From Prochlorococcus sp. MIT 1341 (GTDB lineage Bacteria > Cyanobacteriota > Cyanobacteriia > PCC-6307 > Cyanobiaceae): DNA of 64,000 nt. Made by a program: the position numbers and the translations under genes. This document shows positions 28,811 through 38,843 of this stretch, one piece after another (the stretch's first letter is position 1; every line of letters starts with the position of its first letter). The stretch is taken from NCBI RefSeq assembly GCF_034092415.1, contig NZ_CP139304.1:1873097-1937096 (forward strand), read 5' to 3'. Below the pieces are notes generated by a model that did not search any database, was not told the origin of the DNA, and worked only from the letters and a program-made list of their open reading frames with translations.

Positions 28811-30484
28811 GTGTTAAGAATTGACCAGTTAAAGCTTCCGCTTGATCATCAGGAAGATTGCTTAAGAGACGCAATTGTTAAGCGCCTAGGGATTGGATTG
28901 AAACGCTTGATTAGCTATCGTTTAGTTAAAAAGAGTATTGATGCACGCAAGCAAGGGCAGATAAAACTTATCTATAGCGTGGATGTGGAGGTAAAGGGAG
29001 AATCCTTTTTATTAAAGCGCCATGCAGGTAATAATCTAATTAGGAAAGCTCAAGATTGGAGTTATCGACCAGTTGTTTCTGCGAGTGAAAATCTCTCCGC
29101 TGCAGATTCTTCTAGGCCTGTAGTAGTAGGAGCTGGACCATGTGGCTATTTTGCAGCACTTTTGCTGGCCCAAATGGGCTTTAGACCTTTATTGCTTGAG
29201 CGTGGAAAAGAGGTGAAAGATAGAACCTCTCAAGTTTTTGGTTTCTGGAAAGGGCAATGCTCTTTAGATCAAGAATCAAATGTTCAATTTGGCGAGGGCG
29301 GAGCGGGTACATTTTCTGATGGGAAGCTTTATAGCCAAATTACAGATCCAAAAAAATATAAAAGTAAGGTACTTGAAGAGCTTGTAAAAAGTGGGGCAAA
29401 CAATGAAATTCTTACTCTCCATAGACCTCATATTGGAACCTTTAAACTTGCAACAGTTGTTCGAGGTTTACGAGAAAGAATTCTTGAGTTGGGGGGAGAG
29501 ATACGGTTTCAGACTCGTGTAGATGATCTTTTGATGGAGAGGACTTCACTCTCTAAAAAATCCTCCAAACCATTTCAGATAGTTGGCTTAAGACTTCAAG
29601 ATGGAGGTGTTATTTCTTCTCGTAATGTTGTTTTTGCAGTAGGTCACTCTGCTCGAGATAGTTTTCAGATGCTTGAGAAAAGAGGGGTTTCACTACAACC
29701 CAAGCTTTTCTCCGTTGGCTTTCGAATAGAACATCCTCAAAGTCTTATTAATAAAGCCCGTTGGGGGGAAATGGCTGGGCACTCAAAACTTGGTCATGCC
29801 GAATATAAGTTGGTTTATCACGCAACTAATGGCCGATCTGTATATAGCTTTTGTATGTGCCCTGGAGGTTTGGTCGTTGGGTCGACTTCCGAAAAAGATT
29901 GTGTTGTCTCAAATGGAATGAGTCAACATTCTAGAAATGAACGAAATGCAAATAGTGCTCTGGTGGTGAATCTTTGTGCTGATGACTTCAAACGATTCGA
30001 GCGTTGGGAAGGGGATCCTTTGGTTGGAATTGCTTTGCAGCGCGATCTTGAGAAAAATGCCTTTCTTTTAGGAGAAGGTAGATATTTTGCACCTGTTCAG
30101 CGTTTAGAGGATTTCTTATTAGGGCAGGCCTCTACGTCTTTGGGAAAAGTAAAGCCTTCATATTTACCTGGAATTAAGGTTTCTGATTTGAGTAGATCAT
30201 TGCCTGAATCTTTGATTGAAGCCTTAAGGGAGTCGATACCTTTTTTTGCAGAACGTATTGATGGGTTTGACTACCCTGATGCTGTTCTCACCGGAATTGA
30301 GACTCGTACTTCGTCCCCTGTAAGGATCACAAGAGATGCAACTTTAGAATCATTAAACACTTTTGGATTGATCCCAGCTGGAGAAGGAGCTGGCTATGCA
30401 GGTGGAATAATGTCTGCGGCTATAGATGGAATCAGAGCAGCGGAATCTATTGCGTTGAAGATTGCTAAAGAAAAAAATTATTGA
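28811..30484 (+). CDS. FAD-dependent dehydrogenase (COG2509 family)
   Basis: The 557-residue flavoprotein has an N-terminal domain of about 95 residues, then a Rossmann fold (RPVVVGAGPCGYFAALLLAQ). The family hallmark SNVQFGEGGAGTFSDGKLYS comes next, followed by FSVGFRIEHPQ and the C-terminal GLIPAGEGAGYAGGIMSAA. This family is widespread and annotated only as uncharacterised FAD-dependent dehydrogenase. The start is GTG 28811. It lies 23 bp after the nuclease-like gene in the same rightward run and overlaps pgeF by 7 bp at the 3' end. Confidence 0.88.
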   Translation: MLRIDQLKLPLDHQEDCLRDAIVKRLGIGLKRLISYRLVKKSIDARKQGQIKLIYSVDVEVKGESFLLKRHAGNNLIRKAQDWSYRPVVSASENLSAADSSRPVVVGAGPCGYFAALLLAQMGFRPLLLERGKEVKDRTSQVFGFWKGQCSLDQESNVQFGEGGAGTFSDGKLYSQITDPKKYKSKVLEELVKSGANNEILTLHRPHIGTFKLATVVRGLRERILELGGEIRFQTRVDDLLMERTSLSKKSSKPFQIVGLRLQDGGVISSRNVVFAVGHSARDSFQMLEKRGVSLQPKLFSVGFRIEHPQSLINKARWGEMAGHSKLGHAEYKLVYHATNGRSVYSFCMCPGGLVVGSTSEKDCVVSNGMSQHSRNERNANSALVVNLCADDFKRFERWEGDPLVGIALQRDLEKNAFLLGEGRYFAPVQRLEDFLLGQASTSLGKVKPSYLPGIKVSDLSRSLPESLIEALRESIPFFAERIDGFDYPDAVLTGIETRTSSPVRITRDATLESLNTFGLIPAGEGAGYAGGIMSAAIDGIRAAESIALKIAKEKNY

Positions 30485-31305
30485 TTGTTGGCTATACAAC
30501 TCCACTGGGTCGCTTTGATTTGATCTCTTCTCCATGAATGAAAGAAATTCTTTTCTTTCATGGTGCATATTGGACAAATAATGATTTGACTTGCCTTTAC
30601 TCCTTCCATGATTAGTTGTTCAGATGCTGCTAGACGAAGATCAATCAATACTTTTTCTGTTTTATTATTACCCATGAAGCTTTCTTTTGTATCCGAATAT
30701 CTTACCCAATTTTCAGATTTTTTTAGTGGTTCAAATTTATCTCCTAGAGTCTTAGCAATGGCCTCATATATTTCAGTATTAACTTCATAATTATCTACGC
30801 TTATTGCCGGTCCCATTACTATTATCAACGTCTCAATTTTTGCCCCTATTGAAATCAATTTCCTAAGAGTCATTGAGGTTATTCTTAAAGTGAGACCGCG
30901 CCATCCCGCATGGCAAGCAGCAACTAGCCCACTTTCTGGATCTGCAAAAAATATCGGAATGCAATCCGCACTGTACAGCCAAAGGCTTTGCTTGCTCATA
31001 TCACTAACAAGACCATCTGCGGTAGGGAGAGGATGTTGCTTTGCTTGAGAAGCATATAAAACATTTCCAGTATGCTTCTGTCTTAACATATGCACTGTTT
31101 TGTGATTAAACAAATATGATGATAACTCTTTAGGCTTTTTGTGGCTCCATTGCCGTGTGAAAAAGCCATGCCTAAAACCATGTTTTCTTAGAGCTTTTGC
31201 TTCAAGATAATAATTGCCTCCTAAATTAATCCAGGACCAATCTTTAATGTTTTTTGGTGCAAATTCATTTTTTTTACTTGCTTTTGTTGATAAAGATATT
31301 TGCAT
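30478..31305 (-). CDS. pgeF: Laccase-domain protein / peptidoglycan editing factor (PgeF, YfiH family)
   Basis: The 275-residue protein has RQKHTGNVLYASQ, GLVSDMSKQSLWLYSADCIPIFFADP and the copper/zinc-site motif VAACHAGWRGLTLRIT. It ends with the cysteine-containing IICPICTMKEKNFFHSWRRD. YfiH-type proteins act as purine nucleoside phosphorylase-like or multicopper enzymes, and in E. coli as an editing factor that removes misincorporated residues from peptidoglycan precursors. The role in cyanobacteria is not established. It is third in a leftward set with the S1 and Tab2 genes. Confidence 0.87.
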   Translation of the reverse strand: MQISLSTKASKKNEFAPKNIKDWSWINLGGNYYLEAKALRKHGFRHGFFTRQWSHKKPKELSSYLFNHKTVHMLRQKHTGNVLYASQAKQHPLPTADGLVSDMSKQSLWLYSADCIPIFFADPESGLVAACHAGWRGLTLRITSMTLRKLISIGAKIETLIIVMGPAISVDNYEVNTEIYEAIAKTLGDKFEPLKKSENWVRYSDTKESFMGNNKTEKVLIDLRLAASEQLIMEGVKASQIIICPICTMKEKNFFHSWRRDQIKATQWSCIANNQ

Positions 31306-31327
31306 TTAAGTTTATTCGCTAATGAGT

Positions 31328-32194
31328 TTAGATTACATCTCTAAGCATCCAAAATCCATCAAAGAATTCTTTTTTCGGGTTACTTTGAACAGCAATAAAT
31401 TGTAGGCCAGTTCCATTTTCTCTTGTGTTCTTTAAATCCTTTTCCGCCATAATGGCTGTTTGTTGATCAAGATCAGTAACTAGCCATCTATCATCTTGTC
31501 CGGCTTCCAGTAAGAGTTGGGTTCGTTCAACTACAAGTCTGACTGGTTCTAATCCCCCTAACCAGGCAGCTAGTGCTAGTGATCGTGATTTACTGAATAG
31601 CCTTAATCCTGGGATGGGAAGCTCTGCATTTAAAACATCACCCATGGGCAAAAGACCATTGAATTCCATTGGCCATTCTTTGGCTTCTTGAAGGATACCC
31701 ATTGGAATTGAGGCCCAGCTCCATGCATCTCCCCTTACTGCTTCAGGCAATGGGATCGGTTGATTCAGTATTGGTACAGGGGGAGGAGCTAATGGTCCTG
31801 CCATGTATCCATCTTCATTGGGATATAGGTTTTTTTCCCTTTCGGATAGCCATTCAACAAGAGCATAAGTTCTCCTGCTGGAGATAATTTCTAGACCTAA
31901 TTCTTCTGCGGCGCGTTTAACCATAGATTTCATTGATGTACGCCAGCACCTCAGTCTCAGAGGAGCTTCCCAGCCTTGCTTGTTTGCTTCCTCCAGGGCT
32001 TCTTTAAGAGCTTGCCCAAGCCATAGGGAATTGACCTCGTTTGCAGGGCAACGTTTTTCCCATTTAAATGGCTTTGAATTAGACAGATCTGGGGAGCTGA
32101 TGATGAGTAGCTCCCATCGCTTTTTGCCATCGGATTCAATAATTGGACGGGAGTAAAAGTCCAGCTCCCAATCAGCTTGTTTAAGAGTACTCAT
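31328..32194 (-). CDS. Tab2/Atab2-family RNA-binding protein (DUF1092)
   Basis: The 288-residue protein matches the family of Chlamydomonas Tab2 and Arabidopsis Atab2, which are needed for translation of photosystem I psaB mRNA. It opens with ADWELDFYSRPIIESDGKKRWELL, has LRCWRTSMKSMVKRAAEELGL centrally, and ends with the family tail PKKEFFDGFWMLRD. A role in photosystem I gene expression in this organism is inferred from those eukaryotic proteins. It lies 21 bp downstream of the S1-domain gene, itself a translation-related protein. Confidence 0.9.
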   Translation of the reverse strand: MSTLKQADWELDFYSRPIIESDGKKRWELLIISSPDLSNSKPFKWEKRCPANEVNSLWLGQALKEALEEANKQGWEAPLRLRCWRTSMKSMVKRAAEELGLEIISSRRTYALVEWLSEREKNLYPNEDGYMAGPLAPPPVPILNQPIPLPEAVRGDAWSWASIPMGILQEAKEWPMEFNGLLPMGDVLNAELPIPGLRLFSKSRSLALAAWLGGLEPVRLVVERTQLLLEAGQDDRWLVTDLDQQTAIMAEKDLKNTRENGTGLQFIAVQSNPKKEFFDGFWMLRDVI

Positions 32195-32215
32195 TTGGAT
32201 TGTTAGAAGGAGAGC

Positions 32216-33466
32216 TTATTCAGCAGCCTCTTCCTTATTTTTACTAAGAAGACTACGAGCCTTTTGGGCTCTTTCTTCAGCCTCAGATAATACTTTTTCT
32301 TTATCTAAAAGTATCTCGCCGGGCATGCTTTCAAGCAGGGCGGTATTAAGACCAATACGTCCACGTTTCAGATCTAGTTCAGTTATTAACGCTTTGAGTT
32401 TATCTCCATAGTCGAAAACTTCTCTAAGGGATCTTAAAGATCCACCAGTAATCATTGATTGGTGAAGCAGACCGCTTACACCACCTAGGTCTACAAAGAA
32501 TCCATAGGGTTTTACTGCAACAATTTGTCCTTCTATGAGCTGACCGATTTCTAGCTCTCCTAGGCGAATAGCCAAAGCGGCTTTTTTTTCTGAAAGGACA
32601 AGCTTTCTGTTGTCAGGGTTTACTTCTAAGAATGTGACGACAAGATTTTTTCCAACCAGACTGTCATGATTGGCCCCATCAACAAGTTGTGAGCGTGGAA
32701 TAAATCCTCTTAGTCCTTCCAGATCACAGGTGACTCCTCCACGGTTAAAGCCATTGACGATGACCTTGACAACCTTTGCCTCTTTTTCAAGTTCTCTTAC
32801 CTTTTCCCAGCTTTTTCGTAGTGCAAGTGCTCTGCAGCTGATAGTCACCATCCCATCAGCATTCTGTTCTCTAGTAACTAGTACTTCTAGCTCAAGTCCT
32901 TTTGGGAACTTTTCTTTGAGATTAGTGATGACGCCCAAACTACATTCATTCTTTGGCATGAAACCTGGCGCTTTACCACCAATGTCTACATAAACGCCAT
33001 CACTCTCTACACCGATAACGGCGCCTGTTGCAATTTCTCCAGTGAGCCCAACAGGTTCGTTTTGGTCAAGTGCGGCAAGGAAGGCCTCTTCGTCAAAATC
33101 GAAGTCATCAACACTTCTTGAAGGGAGATTTTCTAGAGAAAAAGATTGATCTTTTCTGTTCTGTGAGTGTGCTTTAGAGGGTGAAAAATTATTAACTGGT
33201 CCAAGTAAATCGGCCATAGTTAGGCCATCAACCCCCTCCGGATTATTAGGGTTGCTTCTACCTGTAGCATCATTCTGAATAGAGGTTTCAAGAGTGGTTT
33301 GTGACATCAGGGACTCTTCTTGGTCTGCTTTAGAAACCTCTTGTGCATGTTCTTCTTGCTCCTCACGCTTCCTGATATGCATAACCTGGGGAGGTTTGCG
33401 AGGAGGAGTTGCTTTTGTGGCCTTGGATTTAGGTCTGTTCGGCTGCAGACCCCCTGATTCGGTCAT
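32216..33466 (-). CDS. S1 RNA-binding domain protein (second ribosomal protein S1, Nbp1/rps1b-like)
   Basis: The 416-residue protein has a long charged N-terminal extension (about residues 1-135, Lys/Arg-rich then Glu-rich) and three S1 domains. Their landmarks are GVYVDIGGKAPGFMPKNE (about 155), GVTCDLEGLRGFIPRSQLVD (about 245) and PYGFFVDLGGVSGLLHQS (about 322). Cyanobacteria carry two S1-like genes; the extension and moderate domain count point to the second rather than the canonical rpsA, but this is inference. It is divergent from the creatininase gene with about 60 bp between starts. Confidence 0.85.
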   Translation of the reverse strand: MTESGGLQPNRPKSKATKATPPRKPPQVMHIRKREEQEEHAQEVSKADQEESLMSQTTLETSIQNDATGRSNPNNPEGVDGLTMADLLGPVNNFSPSKAHSQNRKDQSFSLENLPSRSVDDFDFDEEAFLAALDQNEPVGLTGEIATGAVIGVESDGVYVDIGGKAPGFMPKNECSLGVITNLKEKFPKGLELEVLVTREQNADGMVTISCRALALRKSWEKVRELEKEAKVVKVIVNGFNRGGVTCDLEGLRGFIPRSQLVDGANHDSLVGKNLVVTFLEVNPDNRKLVLSEKKAALAIRLGELEIGQLIEGQIVAVKPYGFFVDLGGVSGLLHQSMITGGSLRSLREVFDYGDKLKALITELDLKRGRIGLNTALLESMPGEILLDKEKVLSEAEERAQKARSLLSKNKEEAAE

Positions 33467-33526
33467 TGGGCCTTTTGTTCATCTTGCAACCAGTCTGACA
33501 GGCAAAGTGCTAAAAACAGGTTTGAT

Positions 33527-34345
33527 TTGGTGAGTAGTATTTCTCGACGCTTTGAAGATTTTCACTGGACCGTTGTTTCTGATGAGGCAGGTCGTCAGGG
33601 TTCAACATTGGTTTGGCCCTTTGGGGCTTGTGAGCAGCATGGGCCTCAATTACCTTTGTCAACGGACACTGTGTTTGCCGAAAGTATTCTTTCTGATGTG
33701 CTACAGAGGCTCCCTGAGGATTGTCCGATTTGGAGACTTAATACACAGTCACTAGGTTTTTCTCCAGAACATCAATCTTTTCCAGGTACAATTTCTTTAA
33801 GTGGGGGTTTGCTTTTCCAACTTGTCCTAGAAGTTGGAAGTCAATTGGCGGAAATGGGCTTTCAACGACTGGTTTTATTTAATGCGCATGGGGGACAGAT
33901 TGGTCTATTGCAAGCTGTAGCAAGACAGTTGAGAGTTCAAGCGCCAGCATTAGCTGTCCTTCCTTGCTTCCTTTGGCACGGGGTTGAATCTTTAGCGGAT
34001 TTAATACCTCCAGAGGAAGAGGAAGGAGGGCTTCATGCTGGACTCGCTGAAACAAGTCTGATGCTTTCAATTGCGCCTGGCCTTGTTGGATCTCAGAGAC
34101 CAGTTGATGGCATTTGTTCGTCTGAAAATAAAATGAAGATTTGTCCGCCACCGCCAGGTTGGAGTCTTGAGGGACCTGCTCCATCAGCGTGGTTAACAAG
34201 GGAGCTTAGTGATTCTGGTGTCTTGGGTGATAGTCGCAAGGCAGGAACAGGATTAGGGGAGGAAATTAAGAAGGCTTTGGTTGAGCATTGGGTCAACCTT
34301 TTTACAAGTTTGATGTGTAGCGATTGGCCTCTGGTCAGATCCTGA
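33527..34345 (+). CDS. Creatininase-family amidohydrolase
   Basis: The 272-residue protein shows the family metal-binding signature in VWPFGACEQHGPQLPLSTDT (about residues 29-48). FNAHGGQIGLLQ and GLHAGLAETSLMLSIAPGLV, which carry further metal ligands, follow. Creatininase-fold enzymes include creatinine amidohydrolase and enzymes of flavin or redox-cofactor maturation, so creatinine is not the likely substrate here. Start alternatives are TTG 33527 or GTG 33530. It precedes the alkane-synthesis genes on the same strand. Confidence 0.88.
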   Translation: MVSSISRRFEDFHWTVVSDEAGRQGSTLVWPFGACEQHGPQLPLSTDTVFAESILSDVLQRLPEDCPIWRLNTQSLGFSPEHQSFPGTISLSGGLLFQLVLEVGSQLAEMGFQRLVLFNAHGGQIGLLQAVARQLRVQAPALAVLPCFLWHGVESLADLIPPEEEEGGLHAGLAETSLMLSIAPGLVGSQRPVDGICSSENKMKICPPPPGWSLEGPAPSAWLTRELSDSGVLGDSRKAGTGLGEEIKKALVEHWVNLFTSLMCSDWPLVRS

Positions 34346-34437
34346 AAAGTTGAACATCTGAAACTCTGCAACCAATTAACAACCTTTTTTGCACATACAT
34401 GGTTACAGTCCCCCATATTGAGTGTCAAAAGAAATCC

Positions 34438-35172
34438 ATGCAGACAATTGCATCTCCTTCCTCAGCTGTTATTGATGCCCCGAATGAAGAGTCTTCAGGG
34501 TTAATTCCTGACTTCACTTCAGATGCTTATAAGGATGCTTATAGCAGGATCAATGCGATCGTCATTGAAGGCGAGCAGGAGGCTCACGATAATTACATTT
34601 ACCTTGGGGAGCTTTTAGCTGATCAGAAGGAAGATCTAACTAAGCTCGCAAGGATGGAATTGCGCCATATGAAGGGTTTCACAGCTTGTGGAAAGAATCT
34701 TGGAGTTGAAGCTGATATGACTTTCGCTAAAGAGTTTTTTAAGCCGTTACATGAAAACTTTCAAACTGCTTTTAAGGAAGGAAAGGTTGCGACTTGTCTT
34801 CTTATTCAGGCAATCCTTATTGAGGCCTTTGCTATCTCCGCATATCACATTTATATTCCCGTTTCTGATCCTTTCGCCAAAAAAATTACTCAAGGGGTAG
34901 TCCAGGACGAGTATTTACATCTGAATTATGGTCAAGAGTGGCTCAAAGCCCATTACGAGGAATCAAAGGAAGAGTTGATTCAGGCCAACAAGGTAAATCT
35001 TCCTATTGTTAAGGCCATGCTTGATGAGGTTGCTGAGGATGCTTCAGTACTCCACATGGATAAAGAAGATTTGATTGAAGATTTTCTTATTGCTTATCAG
35101 GAGGCTTTAACTCATATAGGCTTTAACACTCGTGAGATGGCTCGTATGGCAGCCGCAGCTTTGGTTTTTTGA
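34438..35172 (+). CDS. ado: Aldehyde-deformylating oxygenase (cyanobacterial alkane synthase)
   Basis: ADO converts fatty aldehydes to alkanes plus formate at a di-iron site. The ferritin-like ligands are visible in [34 protein letters not shown] and [15 protein letters not shown], and the substrate channel segment [18 protein letters not shown] is conserved. The internal ATG at 34438 best matches the family start; an ATG at 34399 would add 13 residues. It is followed by aar, its source of aldehyde, after about 147 bp. The pair accounts for pentadecane and heptadecane production in marine cyanobacteria. Confidence 0.97.
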   Translation: MQTIASPSSAVIDAPNEESSGLIPDFTSDAYKDAYSRINAIVIEGEQEAHDNYIYLGELLADQKEDLTKLARMELRHMKGFTACGKNLGVEADMTFAKEFFKPLHENFQTAFKEGKVATCLLIQAILIEAFAISAYHIYIPVSDPFAKKITQGVVQDEYLHLNYGQEWLKAHYEESKEELIQANKVNLPIVKAMLDEVAEDASVLHMDKEDLIEDFLIAYQEALTHIGFNTREMARMAAAALVF

Positions 35173-35180
35173 GCCAGAGC

Positions 35181-35242
35181 ATAATTTTCTTAGGTTGTTG
35201 AAAAATGATTTTCGGCAAATTTTCAACATATAATTTTCTTAG
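35181..35242 (+). repeat. Direct repeat and hairpin between ado and aar
   Basis: ATAATTTTCTTAG occurs exactly at 35181-35193 and again at 35230-35242. Between the copies, GTTGAAAA (35197-35204) and TTTTCAAC (35220-35227) make an 8-bp inverted repeat with a 15-nt loop. The structure starts 8 bp after the ado stop. No long T-tract follows, so transcript stabilisation or partial termination is only a possibility. Confidence 0.55.
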
Positions 35243-35319
35243 AAGGATCATCGTGACTTAATCTCCGTGTCTGGACAAATAAATCATTGGCTCCGATTTA
35301 GGAACCCTTTCTTTTATAA

Positions 35320-36360
35320 ATGTTTGGTCTTATCGGACACTCAACTAGTTTTGAAGATGCGAGGCGTAAGGCTCATGACCTTGGCTATGACCATATAGCT
35401 AAGGGTGACTTGGATGTTTGGTGTAGTGCACCACCACAACTTGTAGAGCATGTTGAGGTTGAAAGTGCAGTTGGGAAGAAAATTACGGGAGCTTACATAG
35501 ATTCTTGTTTTGTACCTGAAATGTTGAGCAGGTTTAAGACAGCACGTCGCAAAGTCTTAAACGCAATGGAATTAGCTCAAAAGAAAGGGATTGATATCTC
35601 AGCTTTAGGAGGATTTACTTCGATTATTTTTGAGAATTTTAATTTGCTTCAACATCAGCATGTTCGGAGCACAATGCTTGATTGGAAGAGATTTACAACT
35701 GGCAATACACATACCGCATGGGTGATATGTAGGCAGCTAGAAATCAATGGACCTCTTTTGGGTATTGATCTCGCTAATGCAAGAGTGGCTGTTGTTGGAG
35801 CTACAGGAGATATCGGAAGCGCAGTCTGCAGGTGGCTTGCTAATCGAACAGGAGTGAAAGAACTCTCCTTAGTCGCTAGGCAGAAGGAACCTTTGATGAA
35901 GTTACGATCTGAACTTCATGGTGGTGAAATTGAATCTTTAGAAGAGGCTTTACCAAAGGCTGATGCTGTTGTTTGGGTAGCAAGTTTGCCAAAAACTCTT
36001 GAAATTGATTCTAAGAGTCTCAAAAGTCCTTGCTTGATGATTGATGGAGGTTACCCAAAGAATTTGGGAGTCAAGTTTTCTGGTTCAGGGGTACATATTT
36101 TAAATGGGGGGATAGTGGAATTTTTTAAGGACATTGGGTGGAGCATGATGGAATTGGCCGAGATGGATAAACCTCAAAGGCAAATGTTTGCTTGTTTTGC
36201 AGAAGCAATGCTTTTGGAGTTTGAGGATTGCTACACAAACTTCAGTTGGGGCAGAAATAACATCACTTTGGAAAAAATGGATTTCATAGGGGAAGCTTCT
36301 GTTAAACATGGCTTCTCTACACTCAATTTGAAAGAGCATTACCAGGCAGCCATTGCCTGA
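35320..36360 (+). CDS. aar: Acyl-ACP reductase (aldehyde-forming, long-chain)
   Basis: AAR reduces acyl-ACP to fatty aldehyde with NADPH, feeding ADO. The 346-residue sequence begins [20 protein letters not shown], has [19 protein letters not shown] mid-chain, the nucleotide-binding [20 protein letters not shown] (about residue 157), and an [12 protein letters not shown] segment near the end. All of these are typical of cyanobacterial AAR. It is followed by accA at 23 bp, so fatty-acid supply and consumption genes adjoin. Confidence 0.97.
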   Translation: MFGLIGHSTSFEDARRKAHDLGYDHIAKGDLDVWCSAPPQLVEHVEVESAVGKKITGAYIDSCFVPEMLSRFKTARRKVLNAMELAQKKGIDISALGGFTSIIFENFNLLQHQHVRSTMLDWKRFTTGNTHTAWVICRQLEINGPLLGIDLANARVAVVGATGDIGSAVCRWLANRTGVKELSLVARQKEPLMKLRSELHGGEIESLEEALPKADAVVWVASLPKTLEIDSKSLKSPCLMIDGGYPKNLGVKFSGSGVHILNGGIVEFFKDIGWSMMELAEMDKPQRQMFACFAEAMLLEFEDCYTNFSWGRNNITLEKMDFIGEASVKHGFSTLNLKEHYQAAIA

Positions 36361-36383
36361 TAAAAACCTCCTTTATTTCTGTT

Positions 36384-37373
36384 ATGGCTAGTCGACACCT
36401 TCTTGAATTCGAGAAACCTCTTGTAGAACTTGAGAAGCAGATTGAACAAATTAGACAGCTTGCACGTGATTCTGAGGTAGATGTCAGCCAACAACTTCTT
36501 CAGTTAGAGACTTTGGCTGCGCGAAGAAGAGAGGAGATTTTTCAGGCTTTAACTCCTGCTCAGAAGATTCAGGTGGCAAGACATCCACATCGGCCTAGCA
36601 CATTGGATTTTATACAGATGTTTTGTGATGATTGGTTGGAGTTGCATGGAGATAGAAGAGGTAGTGATGACAAAGCTCTTGTCGGAGGGATAGGAAGGAT
36701 TGGAGAAAGAGCTGTCTTATTGATTGGCCATCAAAAAGGTAGAGATACTAAGGAAAATGTTGCCAGGAATTTTGGAATGGCAACACCCGGTGGTTATCGA
36801 AAAGCTTTACGTTTGATGGAACATGCGGATAGATTTAATCTTCCAATCCTTAGCTTTATTGATACTCCAGGAGCCTATGCAGGGCTTTTAGCAGAGGAGC
36901 AGGGGCAAGGTGAAGCTATTGCAGTAAACCTCAGGGAGATGTTTAGACTTCGTGTCCCAATTATTGCAACTGTGATTGGCGAGGGGGGGTCTGGAGGTGC
37001 CTTAGGAATAGGGGTGGCAGATCGATTGATTATGTTCGATCACAGTGTTTACACAGTCGCAAGCCCTGAAGCATGTGCCTCTATTTTGTGGAGAGATGCA
37101 GCCAAGGCTTCTGAAGCAGCTTTAGCTCTAAAGATCACTGCTCAAGATTTAAGGAAGCTAGAGGTTGTTGATGAGGTTATTTCTGAGCCGGCAGGAGGTA
37201 ATCATTGGGCGCCTCTTGAAGCTGGCGAGGCTCTAAGGACCTCCATAGAGAAGCATCTTGATGAATTATTGGCGATGTCGACTGAGAAGTTACGCCAGGC
37301 TAGATATAGAAAGTTTCGAGCAATGGGAAAGGTTCTTGAAGCTAGTGCTCCAGAAAGTGGGCTGATTCCCTAG
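36384..37373 (+). CDS. accA: Acetyl-CoA carboxylase carboxyltransferase subunit alpha
   Basis: AccA forms the carboxyltransferase with AccD to make malonyl-CoA for fatty-acid synthesis. In the 329-residue sequence the landmarks are [57 protein letters not shown] and the glycine-rich [17 protein letters not shown]. Length is typical. Immediate upstream aar and ado suggest a lipid-related operon. Confidence 0.97.
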   Translation: MASRHLLEFEKPLVELEKQIEQIRQLARDSEVDVSQQLLQLETLAARRREEIFQALTPAQKIQVARHPHRPSTLDFIQMFCDDWLELHGDRRGSDDKALVGGIGRIGERAVLLIGHQKGRDTKENVARNFGMATPGGYRKALRLMEHADRFNLPILSFIDTPGAYAGLLAEEQGQGEAIAVNLREMFRLRVPIIATVIGEGGSGGALGIGVADRLIMFDHSVYTVASPEACASILWRDAAKASEAALALKITAQDLRKLEVVDEVISEPAGGNHWAPLEAGEALRTSIEKHLDELLAMSTEKLRQARYRKFRAMGKVLEASAPESGLIP

Positions 37374-37396
37374 AGTTTCAACTTTGCACCCTTAAA

Positions 37397-38104
37397 GTGC
37401 CCACTGCACTAATTACAGGAGCCTCAAGAGGCATTGGTAAAGAAGCTGCAAAACTGTTTTCAGCCTCTGGCTGGGATTTGTTATTAGTTTCTAGAGATGA
37501 ACTTGCGTTAAGGGCCTTATCTGAAGAATTAACAAATTCTGGTAATAAGGTTTTCTATCAAGCAATTGATTTTTCTAAACCTGATGAAATTTATTCAGGT
37601 ATGGATTTACTTCTTCAGCAAGGCCTTTGTCCTTCCGTTCTTATTAATAACGCGGGAGTTGCATGGACCGGAGATTTACTGAAAATGTCACTTGAAAGTT
37701 GGCAATGGCTTTTTCAGATGAATTTGACAAGTGTTTTCCAGGTATGTGCGGTAGTGATCCCTTACATGCGCGAGAGAGGCGGGTTAGTGATCAATGTAAG
37801 TAGTCATGCATCTCGCAATGCTTTCCCGCAATGGGGGGCCTACTGCACTAGCAAGGCTGCTCTTGATAGTTTTACTCGGTGTTTAGCGGTAGAGGAAAGT
37901 CAGAATTCAATTAGGGCTTGTACTCTCACCTTAGGCGCTGTAAATACAACCCTTTGGGATACAGACACTGTACAAAGTGACTTTGATAGGAATGCAATGC
38001 TTCCAGTTGAGAAGGCTGCAGAGGCTCTTTATTATTTAGCTCAGCAGCCTTCTTCCCAAATTGTAGAGGACATAACTTTGATGCCCTCTACAGGTGCTTT
38101 TTAA
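37397..38104 (+). CDS. Short-chain dehydrogenase/reductase (FabG-like)
   Basis: The 235-residue classical SDR has the cofactor motif ALITGASRGIGKEAAKLF at the N-terminus, VLINNAGVAWTG near residue 82, a Ser in NVSSHASR and the catalytic YCTSKAALDSF near residue 150. The start is GTG 37397. Position after accA hints at a lipid or ketone substrate, but SDR substrates cannot be read from sequence. It ends four bases inside trpF on the opposite strand. Confidence 0.9.
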   Translation: MPTALITGASRGIGKEAAKLFSASGWDLLLVSRDELALRALSEELTNSGNKVFYQAIDFSKPDEIYSGMDLLLQQGLCPSVLINNAGVAWTGDLLKMSLESWQWLFQMNLTSVFQVCAVVIPYMRERGGLVINVSSHASRNAFPQWGAYCTSKAALDSFTRCLAVEESQNSIRACTLTLGAVNTTLWDTDTVQSDFDRNAMLPVEKAAEALYYLAQQPSSQIVEDITLMPSTGAF

Positions 38105-38778
38105 AATGTCAGATCTTTTTCCAGGCCCCGCACAGCTGCTAATAAATCTTTTACTTTTCCTAAATCTTTCTTACCTGTGGAGCTCTCCAGGCGGCTTGAT
38201 GCATCTATTCCAGAAGGTCTGACTTCGGCAAGTAGTTCAGGGATGAACTCTGCAGATATCCCTCCAGCGAGCCACCATGGGAGCGGTATTTGATTTTGCT
38301 TTAGCCATTCAAGGGGTAGGCGCTTTCCTGTTCCTCCTAATTGGATAGGGTCCCAAGCATCGAGTAGAACTGCATCAACATTCTTGGAGTAGGTTTCGGC
38401 TAGAGCCAAGTCTTTTTGGGATTTGATCTTAAGAGCTTTCCACCACTCAACTTTAGGAAACTTTTCGCGAAGTCTCTTGCATTCTTTTGGGGTCTCGTCC
38501 CCATGAAGTTGAATAACTGAAGGAGTTCCTTCTCCTTGGAGACTTTTGCAAATGCTTGAGTCTTCTAAATTTGCTATAACCCATACTCTTTGGACTTGAG
38601 GATTGTTTTTTTTGACAGCAGAGAATATTTCTCTTCTTACTTTTTCAATTACAAATCTTTTCGAGCTTGAAACCCCAATTACACCAATGGCATTAACTCC
38701 TGTCTGTGCAATTTCAGTAGCCTGAATTGGGTTAGTGACGCCACAGACTTTTACTGCGATCGATGTAGGAGCTCCCAT
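38101..38778 (-). CDS. trpF: Phosphoribosylanthranilate isomerase
   Basis: TrpF isomerises phosphoribosylanthranilate in tryptophan synthesis. The 225-residue TIM-barrel protein has the catalytic cysteine in AVKVCGVTNPIQATEIAQ, then VIQLHGDETPKECKRL, LLDAWDPIQLGGTGKRLPLEW (general-acid Asp in LLDAW) and PWWLAGGISAE. It faces the M50 protease gene divergently across 65 bp. Confidence 0.95.
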   Translation of the reverse strand: MGAPTSIAVKVCGVTNPIQATEIAQTGVNAIGVIGVSSSKRFVIEKVRREIFSAVKKNNPQVQRVWVIANLEDSSICKSLQGEGTPSVIQLHGDETPKECKRLREKFPKVEWWKALKIKSQKDLALAETYSKNVDAVLLDAWDPIQLGGTGKRLPLEWLKQNQIPLPWWLAGGISAEFIPELLAEVRPSGIDASSRLESSTGKKDLGKVKDLLAAVRGLEKDLTF

Positions 38779-38843
38779 AATTTAAAGCGAGTAATTAGCA
38801 GATTTTCTAGGATCTGATAGTAAAGGGCTTTTTCAAAGGCCTG

